Source of the DNA: Ectocarpus siliculosus
Taxonomy: Eukaryota; Sar; Phaeophyceae; Ectocarpales; Ectocarpaceae
DNA length: 64,000 bases
Direction: 5' to 3'
NCBI GenBank assembly: GCA_000310025.1
Contig: FN649758.1
Span: 3,530,828-3,594,827 of the forward strand
In this document: positions 55,201 to 63,865 of the stretch, piece by piece
Position numbering within the stretch: the stretch's first letter is position 1
Layout: each line of letters opens with the position of its first letter
Made by a program: the position numbers and the translations under genes
Notes under the pieces: model-generated
Databases searched by the model: none
Told to the model about the DNA's origin: nothing
What the model saw: only the letters and a program-made list of their open reading frames with translations

Positions 55201-56331
55201 ATTACGTAGCTCACATTGCAGCTGCACCTGCCTGGCATCTGCTATCCGTCGATTTCAAACACTCGTTTGTACCTGGTGGTTTGGTGAGAACCGCGAGAAG
55301 GGCAGAGGGAGAAATAGTATGACAAATATGAATTTGCCGTTCGAGTCGACTAGCGTACATTGGGACGAAAAAGGGACTCCGGAAAAGCTATCCACGTGCT
55401 TCTACATAGGAGAGACCTCAGCTAGCTGCCCTGCTCATTGGCTACGTGAGAAAGATTTCAAACCTTGGCTACGCTGTGCCTTCAAAACAGTGGTCCCCAC
55501 GCCCCTTGATTTAGAAAACGGGCTGATCGCCATGGACGACAGAGCGAAGAAACAACCATCACGAAAGATTCTGAAAAATACTAAGAGAGTACACGCAGGA
55601 GGAACTATACGGGCCGCGGGAAATGGGGACATGGAGGTTCATGATCTCTTAGCCACGGTGCATGTGCGCATGCGGCAGAGCACCATGCAACAAGCAGCTA
55701 GTTTCAAGTTGTGTTACATCTTATACCGTAGATGACACTGCAATACCCTTAGAGACGAACTGACGAAGACCTCAGCTTACTCCCCCTCCTCACGCCATGT
55801 TGATCAAGAACATCGACCACACCGTAGACTACGCATATATTACTTCGCGAAGTACACTCCGAAAGTCGTGTAAGCGAGCTGCATTGGTTCTCCGATCGGG
55901 AACCACTCGGTGTCATACAGAGGACACAGGAGAGCGAACGACGCTGCTTCCTATTAAAAATCGATGTGAAGAGGGTCCACTAACGATAGAGACGACTATA
56001 CTGCTCGGCAGTCCCCGCTAACCCTACATGCAGTCTTCTCGGCGGAATGAAGGGCAGTTCGCAACAGTCGCAGCGCCATGATGTTGCGCCAACTCAACGT
56101 GGTGCACACCTACACTATCCGTCGAAAAGGAACCCCCCAGCACACTCACGCAACAGAAATGGTGTGCAGCACGTTGCACTATGTGAATGCGAACCAGCGC
56201 ACGTAACGTGGAAGTATCCACAAGCGGTGCGGTGTCCATCGCTGTACACAGCGGTCTCTTCGAGCGTGCCACTACGACCTCACGCAGATGGAGCATGTCT
56301 ATTTCACGACACCAGTATGACCGGCACTCAC
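52300..56331. other. Upstream region of the LRR gene, no certain exons
   Basis: If the exon at 56,332-56,464 belongs to the LRR gene, this would be intron with undetected exons. Minus-strand WCRCNGITCGLNT near 54,900 resembles an LRR N-terminal cap, but its splice sites are not convincing. The stretch 53,040-53,110 is rich in CAG/CAA triplets. No repeats shared with the array are seen. Confidence 0.35.
55100..55735 (+). CDS. Unidentified 211-residue open frame
   Basis: It starts with ATG and is longer than most chance frames in this region. The sequence is basic (RGRNSMTN, RAKKQPSRKILKNTKR) with several Cys. I recognise no domain. It lies opposite the putative upstream intron of the LRR gene. 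It may be a real intronless gene or chance. Confidence 0.25.
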   Translation: MLLMTAPSLISSFETNENLSNSYVLKRLYFSKPALRSSHCSCTCLASAIRRFQTLVCTWWFGENREKGRGRNSMTNMNLPFESTSVHWDEKGTPEKLSTCFYIGETSASCPAHWLREKDFKPWLRCAFKTVVPTPLDLENGLIAMDDRAKKQPSRKILKNTKRVHAGGTIRAAGNGDMEVHDLLATVHVRMRQSTMQQAASFKLCYILYRR

Positions 56332-56464
56332 CTTTCACCGACCCAACCGCCTGCAGTGCTAATACCAATTTAAGGCACCTCATGATAATCCACGAGACCA
56401 CCATTTTTAGGACGCTGCCCGTGTCATCCGCTGCATCTGCTTCTGATCTTGGTGTGATCATCAT
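56332..56464 (-). CDS. Candidate first exon with a signal-anchor segment
   Basis: From ATG at 56,464 it encodes 44 residues ending in the hydrophobic MVVSWIIMRCLKLVLALQAV and GSVK, followed by a consensus donor GTGAGTGC. A hydrophobic leader ending at a splice site fits a secreted or membrane protein. By position and strand it could start the LRR gene, but the intervening exons are missing from my reading. Confidence 0.35.
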
Positions 56465-57328
56465 CAGCGGACAACGGATCAGCGGCGGCACATGTACCGG
56501 TTCGGAGCAATGGCCCTGGTTCCGCACCGTGTGCGTGTGCCGGTTGGGATCCGCAAGTTGGTTCAGCCGGTCAAGCCGGTTTCCCTTCACTCACTGAAAA
56601 GACTCCACCACATCCCGTTCGACTGTGGGTATATCTCGAATGGGTAGTCTTTCTGTGTGTGTTTTTATTATTCCTTAGTTCAGAAATTTGTCATCATTGG
56701 CATTCGGCACTCGGCAGACGGCACCAACGGCACGACATGTCGGCACATCGCACGGGGTGCATACGTATCTGGCGGAACTTTATTGTTGCATGTCGCAGAG
56801 TTGAGGGAACTTACTTGTAGGCGTGCAGGATGCAGGCAGTGGAGACGGGCCCAGGTCCACGACGAACGCGGAAGCGGTGTGCGTCTCTACTAATCATTTT
56901 TTTAGTAGGTCATCCTTCGGCAATCGCTTTTCTTATTGATGTACAACCTCGACGAGTTTCGTCGGCGTTGCCTGACTGAAGCTTTCCCTTTTTTGTTTAC
57001 GGGAAGCCAGCCGCAACTGCTGACTACGGTAACACTCTCGAGCACAAGACCCAGCAAAAACAAAGCGACTGAAGAATGAAGACGTGCAGACCGCGATGAA
57101 GACCTTGAAACTATGGTGCCGACGATGACAAGGTCAAGAACTAAATCCGAAGAAAATCTACGATGACAGGATACTACAAAAAAGAAGTAAACGCGAAAGA
57201 CTCGCACGAAAAAACGCCTCAAGTAGTTCTCCCTGATGGGCTGACAGGGGGGGACGGCCCGGGCGCAGGGACTTCGCGGAGGGAGCGGCAGTATCGGTAG
57301 CAGCACCGGTGGCGAGAGTGGTGACCCC
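56465..57328. other. Intergenic stretch upstream of copia element 2
   Basis: It includes a minus frame of 134 codons (56,902-57,306) with low-complexity Ser/Arg and Phe/Val-rich runs that I do not consider coding. The five bases ACCCC (57,324-57,328) before the putative LTR may be its target duplication. Confidence 0.35.
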
Positions 57329-57655
57329 TGTTAGATATACTCGCAGCAGTATCTGGTCGTGAGGATCCCAGGGGGATACGTGTTGGGAATTTCGTGTGTT
57401 GCAGGGTACCATCGGTGCAGTCACGGGGACCCTTTTGGCGTGGTTGGTGCGATGAAGCTTGCGTGCGTGCTGCGCTCACTTCTTCCTCTCTCTCTCCACC
57501 ACCACCACCGTCTCTCTCCAATCAAGTTTCCTTCTCCCACTCTCTCTCCAACTCTCTCTCACTCTCTCTCTCTCGGCCTAACACGGCCGACTACCCAGTG
57601 CCCCAAGTAACGTCCAGAACGTGCTTGCTGCACCCCGCGTAGTTTACCTTTCACA
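57329..57655 (+). repeat. Probable 5' LTR of copia element 2
   Basis: The start TGTTAGATATACTCGCAGCA is clearly related to the element 1 LTR start TGTTGGATGTACTCACAGCA. The end is set at CTTTCACA, since the next bases (CTAGTGCGATATC) resemble those after the element 1 LTR (CGCTAGCGTTTCGATC). It contains a long CT-rich tract (about 57,478-57,585) and lacks the CACGCC array. Since the second LTR is not visible, boundaries are provisional. Confidence 0.5.
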
Positions 57656-57748
57656 CTAGTGCGATATCACGGTATCTGCGCGCGGGCGTAGCCATCCGGG
57701 GGTTGCGCAGTCACGCGCAATCGGTAGACTCCCACAACACCAAACATC

Positions 57749-60241
57749 ATGGAGGACATCGACCTCTCCGCCCTCAGCGGGGAAGAGCTACAACAAAAAG
57801 TGGAGGAGATCGTCCAGCAACGAGTGCAAGCCGAACTCGAAGCCAACAGGATCAACGAGGGTGAAGTCACCATTGCCCAACCACCAGCCGGCAACCCAGC
57901 CACTCCAACCGGCAACCCAGTCCCACCTACTGGCAACCAACCATCACCCTCCAGCCAGGGTACACCAGCCACATTCAACGACCCCAGCAGCGTCGCACAC
58001 ATCGTGGCGCAAGCGGCCAAGGCGACAGCTGAGGCCATCGCTCAACAACAGGGCTTTGCCCGCTCAGGCACGTTACGTGTCAATCCAGGCTCAGAAATCG
58101 AACCTTGGCTTGGTAGTGTAAAGAAGGAGCAGGACTTGTACATTATGTTTGATATTTTTCGTGGTAAGATGATTTCATATTTTCAGGAGGAGGGTGTGCA
58201 TGATGCGTTGGAACTGGAGGTCGAGGTCAAGGTCGGGAAGAGGGGTGTGAATGTAGGAGACCTTCGGAGACTTTTTGGAAATGAAGTGGTAGACAAGTCT
58301 TTCAAACTGTGGAATATCCTCATAAGCAAGGTTATGTATCCCCCGATTCAGAGCTTGATTCTGGCGTGTGAGAGTCCCCAAAAGGGCTGGAAAATAGTGA
58401 CCGAGTTCTATCAGGAGAAAAAGCAGTCAGAAAAGTCGAGGTTGGAGCAGGACTGGAAGGAGTTGGAGATGAAGGAGTCCGAGAGTCCACAGGATTACAT
58501 TGCCCGCTCAGAGGCCCTTCGCCTGCGTCTCGCATCTGTAGGCACGATTAAGGATGAAACAGATGCCAACAAAGACATTGCTCGTGGCCTTCCCTCTTCG
58601 TTATATGCCGTGCAAAAAGGAATACTGCTTGCCCATGATGTCCTGACGTTGCGTACCCTTGAGACTGTGGTGAGGGACGCCCACGTGGAGATGGAGCGCG
58701 AGAGGAGCAAGGGGGAGAGGCGCGAGGTGGAGATCGCTCTCGCCGCATCCGGCATGGGCCGGCGCGGCGGGGGCAGTGGGGGGGCATCCTGGGGTCAAGA
58801 CGGCGGTCAGGCAGCAGCTGGCGGCCAAAACCGTGACGGAGAGAAGAAAAATAGTGACGTGTTCAACGACGACCCCGGCGGATTTTGCCGCTACCACCAG
58901 TCCGAGCTTCACACCAACGAGCAGTGTCGTCTCCAGCAGCAACTGCGGCGTGCGCGTTCGAGAGAGGGCGCCGAGGAACGTCGCTCGGGCGGCGGCAGCC
59001 GCGGTGGCGGCGGTAGCCAGCAAGGGGGTAGACCGCCGCCGGGACCCGGCCGCGGTGGCGGGCGATGGGTGAGGATAGAGCAGCAGCACCACACCGGTCA
59101 TGGTGGCGGTGGCTGGAGCCAAGCCTCACCCCCCCCGCGACCTCTTCGTGGACGTGGGCCTGGTGGTCGTCTGGGGCGTCACCCGGGGGGTCGTGGGCCC
59201 GCGGGACGCCACAGCAGCGACGGGCGTGCCGAGAGAGACCGGGCAGGGAGAGGCCCGGGGCACGCGCGTTCTGGCCACGGAAGAGAGCAGGCGTACGTTG
59301 TGTACTACGCCCACGATGATGGTGGCTACTACGAAGATTACGGCGACTACGACGAAGGCTACTCCTACGACGACGGCTACCACGACGCCGGGTACGCCCA
59401 CTACGCCGGCGGTGGGGACAGCTACAGCAACTCCTCCTCCGGGTACGAAGACAGCCGTTCATCTGACGGCGGGATCCACTATGTCTACTACCCTCCCGCC
59501 GGTCAAGATTCATCATCCGAGCAGCCACGTCAGCCCCCCCCCGCGGGCAGCAGCAGCACCGCTTCCTCCTCGTCCTCGGCCCCTTCTCCTGGCGCGCCTC
59601 CATCTTCGGGCTACCTCCACCTCTGCACCGCACAATCGGTGCCCCTAGGCAAGTCTCACCCCGAAGATTTTTTTGGTAGGATAGGAGTGACGATTGGAGT
59701 TGAGTCTGCTGCGTCTGCTTCGTCTTTGCTGAGTGTGGAATCTAGTGAGGGGCCGCCTGGTAGCGAGAGATGGGTAGCTGATTCAGGTGCAAGCAACAGT
59801 TTTACCAACAGTAGTCTACACATGTACGATCTGCAGGAGATCCCCGCAAATAGGAAGTATGTCGTCGTAGGTGATGGTCGACTGCTAGAAGTGCAAGCTA
59901 TCGGTAGCATCAACCTTAGTTTCTTTCAGGAGGATGAGAACGGCGAAAAAACGATGATGTGTGTTAAGCTGACTGACGTGTCTGTAGTAGAGAACCTGAG
60001 CTTCAATTTGTTTTCAACGCATGCAGTTTCTCGAAAGCAACAAATCCTGCACGACGAGCGTGGTGCAACCCTCCAAAAAGGACTGCTATTTGCTAGGGAG
60101 GAAAACGCGTCTGCAGCATATGCCATGCGGTTACCATACGACCCATCTGCAACTATAGTAGACTCTTCTGCTTTGCCTGCATTCGTGACTGCCCCCGATT
60201 CCGCCCCCGCCGTTGGCTCCACGCGTTCCCCTTCCTTATAA
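57749..60241 (+). CDS. Gag-protease of copia element 2
   Basis: The 830-residue frame starts at ATG with EDIDLSALSGEELQQKVEEI. The Gag core follows (about residues 110-300), then a zinc knuckle of C-x2-H-x5-H-x4-C form (FCRYHQSELHTNEQC, about residue 373), then Arg/Gly-rich and Tyr/Asp/Gly-rich low-complexity parts. The protease has RWVADSGASNSF, with the catalytic Asp at about residue 676. Gag forms the particle and binds RNA; the protease cleaves the polyprotein. It ends at TAA 60,239-60,241, after which the frame is open again. It has a 93-nt leader after the putative LTR. Confidence 0.9.
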   Translation: MEDIDLSALSGEELQQKVEEIVQQRVQAELEANRINEGEVTIAQPPAGNPATPTGNPVPPTGNQPSPSSQGTPATFNDPSSVAHIVAQAAKATAEAIAQQQGFARSGTLRVNPGSEIEPWLGSVKKEQDLYIMFDIFRGKMISYFQEEGVHDALELEVEVKVGKRGVNVGDLRRLFGNEVVDKSFKLWNILISKVMYPPIQSLILACESPQKGWKIVTEFYQEKKQSEKSRLEQDWKELEMKESESPQDYIARSEALRLRLASVGTIKDETDANKDIARGLPSSLYAVQKGILLAHDVLTLRTLETVVRDAHVEMERERSKGERREVEIALAASGMGRRGGGSGGASWGQDGGQAAAGGQNRDGEKKNSDVFNDDPGGFCRYHQSELHTNEQCRLQQQLRRARSREGAEERRSGGGSRGGGGSQQGGRPPPGPGRGGGRWVRIEQQHHTGHGGGGWSQASPPPRPLRGRGPGGRLGRHPGGRGPAGRHSSDGRAERDRAGRGPGHARSGHGREQAYVVYYAHDDGGYYEDYGDYDEGYSYDDGYHDAGYAHYAGGGDSYSNSSSGYEDSRSSDGGIHYVYYPPAGQDSSSEQPRQPPPAGSSSTASSSSSAPSPGAPPSSGYLHLCTAQSVPLGKSHPEDFFGRIGVTIGVESAASASSLLSVESSEGPPGSERWVADSGASNSFTNSSLHMYDLQEIPANRKYVVVGDGRLLEVQAIGSINLSFFQEDENGEKTMMCVKLTDVSVVENLSFNLFSTHAVSRKQQILHDERGATLQKGLLFAREENASAAYAMRLPYDPSATIVDSSALPAFVTAPDSAPAVGSTRSPSL

Positions 60242-62443
60242 GGGGGCTCCGCGGAATCATTGGTGTCCGTGTTGCGTTTCCCTCCCGCTGGCTCTGCTAG
60301 CGTAGTACCTTCGAGTGAGAGCGTCACGCCCGCTGGTCCCACCAGCGTAGTACCTTCGACTGATAGCGTCACGCCCACTGGTCCCACCAGCGTAGTACCT
60401 GCGAGTGAGAGCGTCCCGCCCGCCGGCTCTGCCGGCGTAGTACCTTCTTCGGCGTCCGAGTTTGTTTGTGTGGGTACTTTTCCGGGTATGGATCTTGGAG
60501 ACACGAGTGTGCTCACCGACGAGCAGCTCATGGATGGCTATGATGACACCCCGTATCAAGAGTTTTTCCCCGCGTTTATCCCTGAGACTGATGCTGCGAA
60601 TGTAGCTGCTGTTTTGGATAGCATTGATGGGGGTGCTGATTTTGACTTGGGTGCGGCCGCGCTTGGCCCTGGTGCGTCCCCGTTTGCTCTTGGTTCGACT
60701 GAAAAGTCCGTTGACATCAACCGCTTCCACCGCTCCCTTGCCCACGCTTGCGAGCCCCTTTTGAGAGAAACCGCCCAGCAGAGAGGCATCGTGCTCACCG
60801 GCAAGCTGGAACCGTGCACGGACTGCATGAAGGCGAAGGGCAGGCGAGGGTCGGTGCCGCGGGGGCCGGGAGCGCGGGCGTCCAAGCCACTCGGGCGTGT
60901 TCACCTGGACTTGTGTGGACCGCTGGTGCCTTCCCTGGGCGGCAACCTCTACCTGTTCGTCGCCGTCGACAGCGCCTCGCGGTGGAACAAGGTCTACGGT
61001 CTCCGGCGGAAGTCCGACGCGCTGGCGGCAACGAAAAGGCTGCTGGCGGACGTGGGGCGGTACGACCTCGGGCGCATCGAGTGTTTCCGCGTCGACAACG
61101 GCACCGAGTGGACCCGTGGCGACTTCCGGCAATTCTGCGACGACAACGGCATCGGCGTCGAGTTCACCCCGCCTGGCACTCCGAAGTACAACGGCGTCGT
61201 CGAGAGCGCCATCTGGTGGATTATGAAGGCCGGCATGGCCGCCCGCCGCAGCGCTGGCCGTGTGTTCAACGTCGACTTCGCCTCCATCCCCGGCCTCGAC
61301 GAGCGCGGTGACCGTCTTTGGATGGAATCGGCGAAGTGGGCCGCCGACGCTCTTAACCAGTCGGCGACCAAGGCCAACCCCGGGCGGCGCTCGCCGCACG
61401 AGATGTTCACCGGCGAGCAAGGGCCGTTCCGCGTGCTGCCGTTCTTCCAGCCCGGCTTCATGCGCGAGGATCGCCGCACCAAGCTCGACGACCAGGCCAC
61501 CCTCTGCTTCTACCTGAACGGCGGCGACAACCACCCGAGCGGCACCGTCAAGGTCCTCAAGGCGTCCACCGGTCGCGTCGTCTACACCAACAACGTGTCG
61601 TGGGTGACGTCGGCGCCAGCCGGCGAGGGGGGTTCCGCTGGTGTCACCGCTGCACCGACACCCCCCCCGTTCACGCCGCCGGTCGTCTCGATCAACTTTG
61701 GCCCAGCACCGACGCCTTCGACTGCCGCAACGCCACCTGCCGCAACGCCGCCGCCAGCGACCACGCCGCCGTCCACTCCCACGCCTTCACAGCCGCCCTC
61801 TGCCACTTCGCCGCCACCGTCGGCGACCCCCGCCCCTGGCCAGCCGTCTTCTGCCTCTTCGCCGTCACCGTTGGCGACCCTCGATCCAGACCAGCCGCCG
61901 CCGCCGGACCCCGCGATGCCCCCGCTTACGGCTCACGCCATGCGGCAGCTTCGCCCGGGTACAAAGGCCGAGGGTATGATAGACCCGCGGCTGCCAAGCC
62001 GAACGAGATCGGGCACGAGGCACAGCACAGGACTCATCTCGATGCTAGACAAGAACACTCTGGTGTCGATGCTGGAGGCTCGGAGCGCGGTGGATGAGGA
62101 GCGCAGGGAGCTGGGGGGGGCGGAGGCCGGAGAGCCGGGAGGAGCGGGGGCCGGAGAACAGGCGGGAGCACTCGCAGCGGTGGACCCGGGGGCTGGAGGA
62201 GCGGGCTTTCCACTCGCATTTGCCACGCTCCTCGCCAACCGGGAAGACATCGACGCCACGCTGCGAGACCAGCGCCCGCCGGAGCAACGCCCTGACCTTC
62301 CTCACTGCCAGGCCAGCGACCTTCGTGTCCCCAAGAGCTACAAAGAGGCCATGGCGTCGGAGCACCGGCACCTTTGGAGCGACTCTATGCAAAGGGAGTT
62401 TTATGGCTTGTTGGAAGCAGGGACTTTTACTCCGGCGAAGTAG
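60242..62443 (+). CDS. Integrase and linker of copia element 2
   Basis: The frame is the same as Gag-protease and begins right after TAA. The first ATG is at 60,488. Four 15-residue repeats (SVTPAGPTSVVPS and variants, about 60,290-60,450) open it. The integrase has the HHCC zinc domain (FHRSLAHAC, then CTDCMKAKG) and the DDE core: VHLDLCGPL, RVDNGTEW, and YNGVVESAI. A Pro/Ala/Thr-rich linker and the pre-RT segment (SDLRVPKSYKEAM) follow. It ends at TAG 62,441-62,443, followed by open RT sequence in frame. The integrase inserts the cDNA. Whether the TAA is a mutation or is bypassed is not known. Confidence 0.9.
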   Translation, partial: GGSAESLVSVLRFPPAGSASVVPSSESVTPAGPTSVVPSTDSVTPTGPTSVVPASESVPPAGSAGVVPSSASEFVCVGTFPGMDLGDTSVLTDEQLMDGYDDTPYQEFFPAFIPETDAANVAAVLDSIDGGADFDLGAAALGPGASPFALGSTEKSVDINRFHRSLAHACEPLLRETAQQRGIVLTGKLEPCTDCMKAKGRRGSVPRGPGARASKPLGRVHLDLCGPLVPSLGGNLYLFVAVDSASRWNKVYGLRRKSDALAATKRLLADVGRYDLGRIECFRVDNGTEWTRGDFRQFCDDNGIGVEFTPPGTPKYNGVVESAIWWIMKAGMAARRSAGRVFNVDFASIPGLDERGDRLWMESAKWAADALNQSATKANPGRRSPHEMFTGEQGPFRVLPFFQPGFMREDRRTKLDDQATLCFYLNGGDNHPSGTVKVLKASTGRVVYTNNVSWVTSAPAGEGGSAGVTAAPTPPPFTPPVVSINFGPAPTPSTAATPPAATPPPATTPPSTPTPSQPPSATSPPPSATPAPGQPSSASSPSPLATLDPDQPPPPDPAMPPLTAHAMRQLRPGTKAEGMIDPRLPSRTRSGTRHSTGLISMLDKNTLVSMLEARSAVDEERRELGGAEAGEPGGAGAGEQAGALAAVDPGAGGAGFPLAFATLLANREDIDATLRDQRPPEQRPDLPHCQASDLRVPKSYKEAMASEHRHLWSDSMQREFYGLLEAGTFTPAK

Positions 62444-62449
62444 CAACTA
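62441..62449 (+). promoter_or_regulatory. Candidate readthrough stop signal TAG CAA CTA
   Basis: TAG is followed by CAA CTA, fitting UAG-CAR-YYA. The RT part begins immediately with no start codon, its first ATG being inside a conserved RT motif (RGDMQREY). Element 1 has the equivalent TAG CAA CCA. This would make RT-RNase H a low-abundance extension of the integrase polyprotein. Confidence 0.55.
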
Positions 62450-63865
62450 GTGGAGAACGCAATTAACGCTAAGTGGGTATTCGATTGGAAGGCAGATGAA
62501 TTTGGATGGCCCACTAAGGTGAAGTCGAGACTTGTAGCGAGAGGTGATATGCAGAGAGAGTACATTGACTTTGGAGAGCTGTACGCGCCTACCGTTTCTG
62601 TTTCGTGTGCTAGGATGTTGGCTGCGTTGGCGTGCGAGTTGAATCTCGACTTGTGTCATTTCGATATTGAGCAAGCTTTTGTGCGCTCGGAGTTGGAGGA
62701 AGACGTGTACATGCGTTTGCCGCAGGGATGTGGAGTTCTATCTGGGATGATTGTAAAACTAGGCAAGAGTCTGTATGGCTTGAGACAGGCATCTAGGCAG
62801 TGGCATGCAATGCTGAAGAGGTGTTTAGTGGCGTTAGGTTTTGAGCAGTGCATGGCCGATGCTTGTGTGTTTCGTTTGATTGAGGATGGATGTGTTGTTT
62901 TGATTTTGGTAGTACATGTAGATGATATTTTTGCTGTGGGAGAGAGGGAGAGATGTGACAAGTTTGGCGCCGACCTTGACAAGTCCGTGCCAGTGAAGAA
63001 CCTGGGAGAGTTGAGATGGTATTCTGGGTGCTTTTACGAGAGGAACAAGGAGACCGGAAGGTTGACGATTTCTCAGCAGACTTTCACGGACGAGCTAGCA
63101 GCAGAATATGGAGTAGTGGGAGGTAAGAGCGTTCCGATGTCTTCGGGGGTGAAGCTTTCTGATTTTGATGCGGATGAGGTGGCGACAGACTTTCCGTTTC
63201 GTGAGCTGGTAGGATCGTTGATGTGGCTGGCGACTCAAACTAGGCCAGACATTGCGAATGCTGTAAGGGCAGTAGCTAGGTATTGCGCATCTCCGAAGCT
63301 GGTACACTGGAATGCAGCGATGGATATTTTAGGCTATGCGAGGAGGACGAGTCACTTTGGTATTTCGTTTCAGAGGGTAACAGTAGAAGGATTCAGCTTG
63401 CAGGGGTACGCTGATGCGGACTTTGCAAGCAAGGCAGCAGACCGTAGGTCGGTATCAGGGGGAATCGTGTCGTGTGGAGGAGGCGCTGTGTCTTGGTTTT
63501 CCAGAACGCAAAAGTGCGTCACGCTTTCGACGACAGAAGCAGAGTACGTCGCGCTTGGTGACATAGTGAAGGAGATTTTGTTTTTGAGGCAGATTTGGCG
63601 TTTCATGTTGCCGCAGGTCGGCATGCCGTGCATCCCTGTCTTCGAGGACAACCAGGGGGCGATTCAACTAGCGCAGAACCCCATCTCAAACTCGAACTCG
63701 AAGCACATAGATGTAAGGCACCATTTTCTCAGGGAACTGGTAGAGAGGAAGGAAATTTCGGTGATCCACGTGCCGTCTCCGTACCAGCGTGCAGATTTTC
63801 TCACGAAGAGCTTGCCGAAGGACGCTTTCGAGTCTCACCGTGATTTTGCAATGAATTTGGCATGA
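62444..63865 (+). CDS. Reverse transcriptase-RNase H of copia element 2
   Basis: About 473 residues continue the frame after TAG. RT motifs in order: WVFDWKAD, RLVARGDMQ, YAPTVSVSCARML, HFDIEQAFV, KSLYGLRQASRQW, VVHVDDIFAVG (catalytic Asp pair; His where Tyr is usual) and NLGELRWYSG. The connection and RNase H have RPDIANAVRAVARYC, YADADFAS (Asp), STTEAEYVAL (Glu), EDNQGAIQL (Asp) and NSNSKHIDVRHHFLREL, the typical copia end. No disabling change is seen. The stop is at 63,863-63,865. Confidence 0.93.
   Translation, partial: QLVENAINAKWVFDWKADEFGWPTKVKSRLVARGDMQREYIDFGELYAPTVSVSCARMLAALACELNLDLCHFDIEQAFVRSELEEDVYMRLPQGCGVLSGMIVKLGKSLYGLRQASRQWHAMLKRCLVALGFEQCMADACVFRLIEDGCVVLILVVHVDDIFAVGERERCDKFGADLDKSVPVKNLGELRWYSGCFYERNKETGRLTISQQTFTDELAAEYGVVGGKSVPMSSGVKLSDFDADEVATDFPFRELVGSLMWLATQTRPDIANAVRAVARYCASPKLVHWNAAMDILGYARRTSHFGISFQRVTVEGFSLQGYADADFASKAADRRSVSGGIVSCGGGAVSWFSRTQKCVTLSTTEAEYVALGDIVKEILFLRQIWRFMLPQVGMPCIPVFEDNQGAIQLAQNPISNSNSKHIDVRHHFLRELVERKEISVIHVPSPYQRADFLTKSLPKDAFESHRDFAMNLA

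Noticed and set aside
56024-56590. Whole 188-codon minus frame as one protein
   Set aside because: It lacks an ATG at its start and reads past a consensus GTGAGT donor; only the part from 56,464 to 56,332 is plausible as an exon.
45766-57328. Integrated brown-algal virus (phaeovirus) sequence
   Set aside because: No capsid, polymerase or other viral core gene is visible. The coding signals are intron-split host-type exons.
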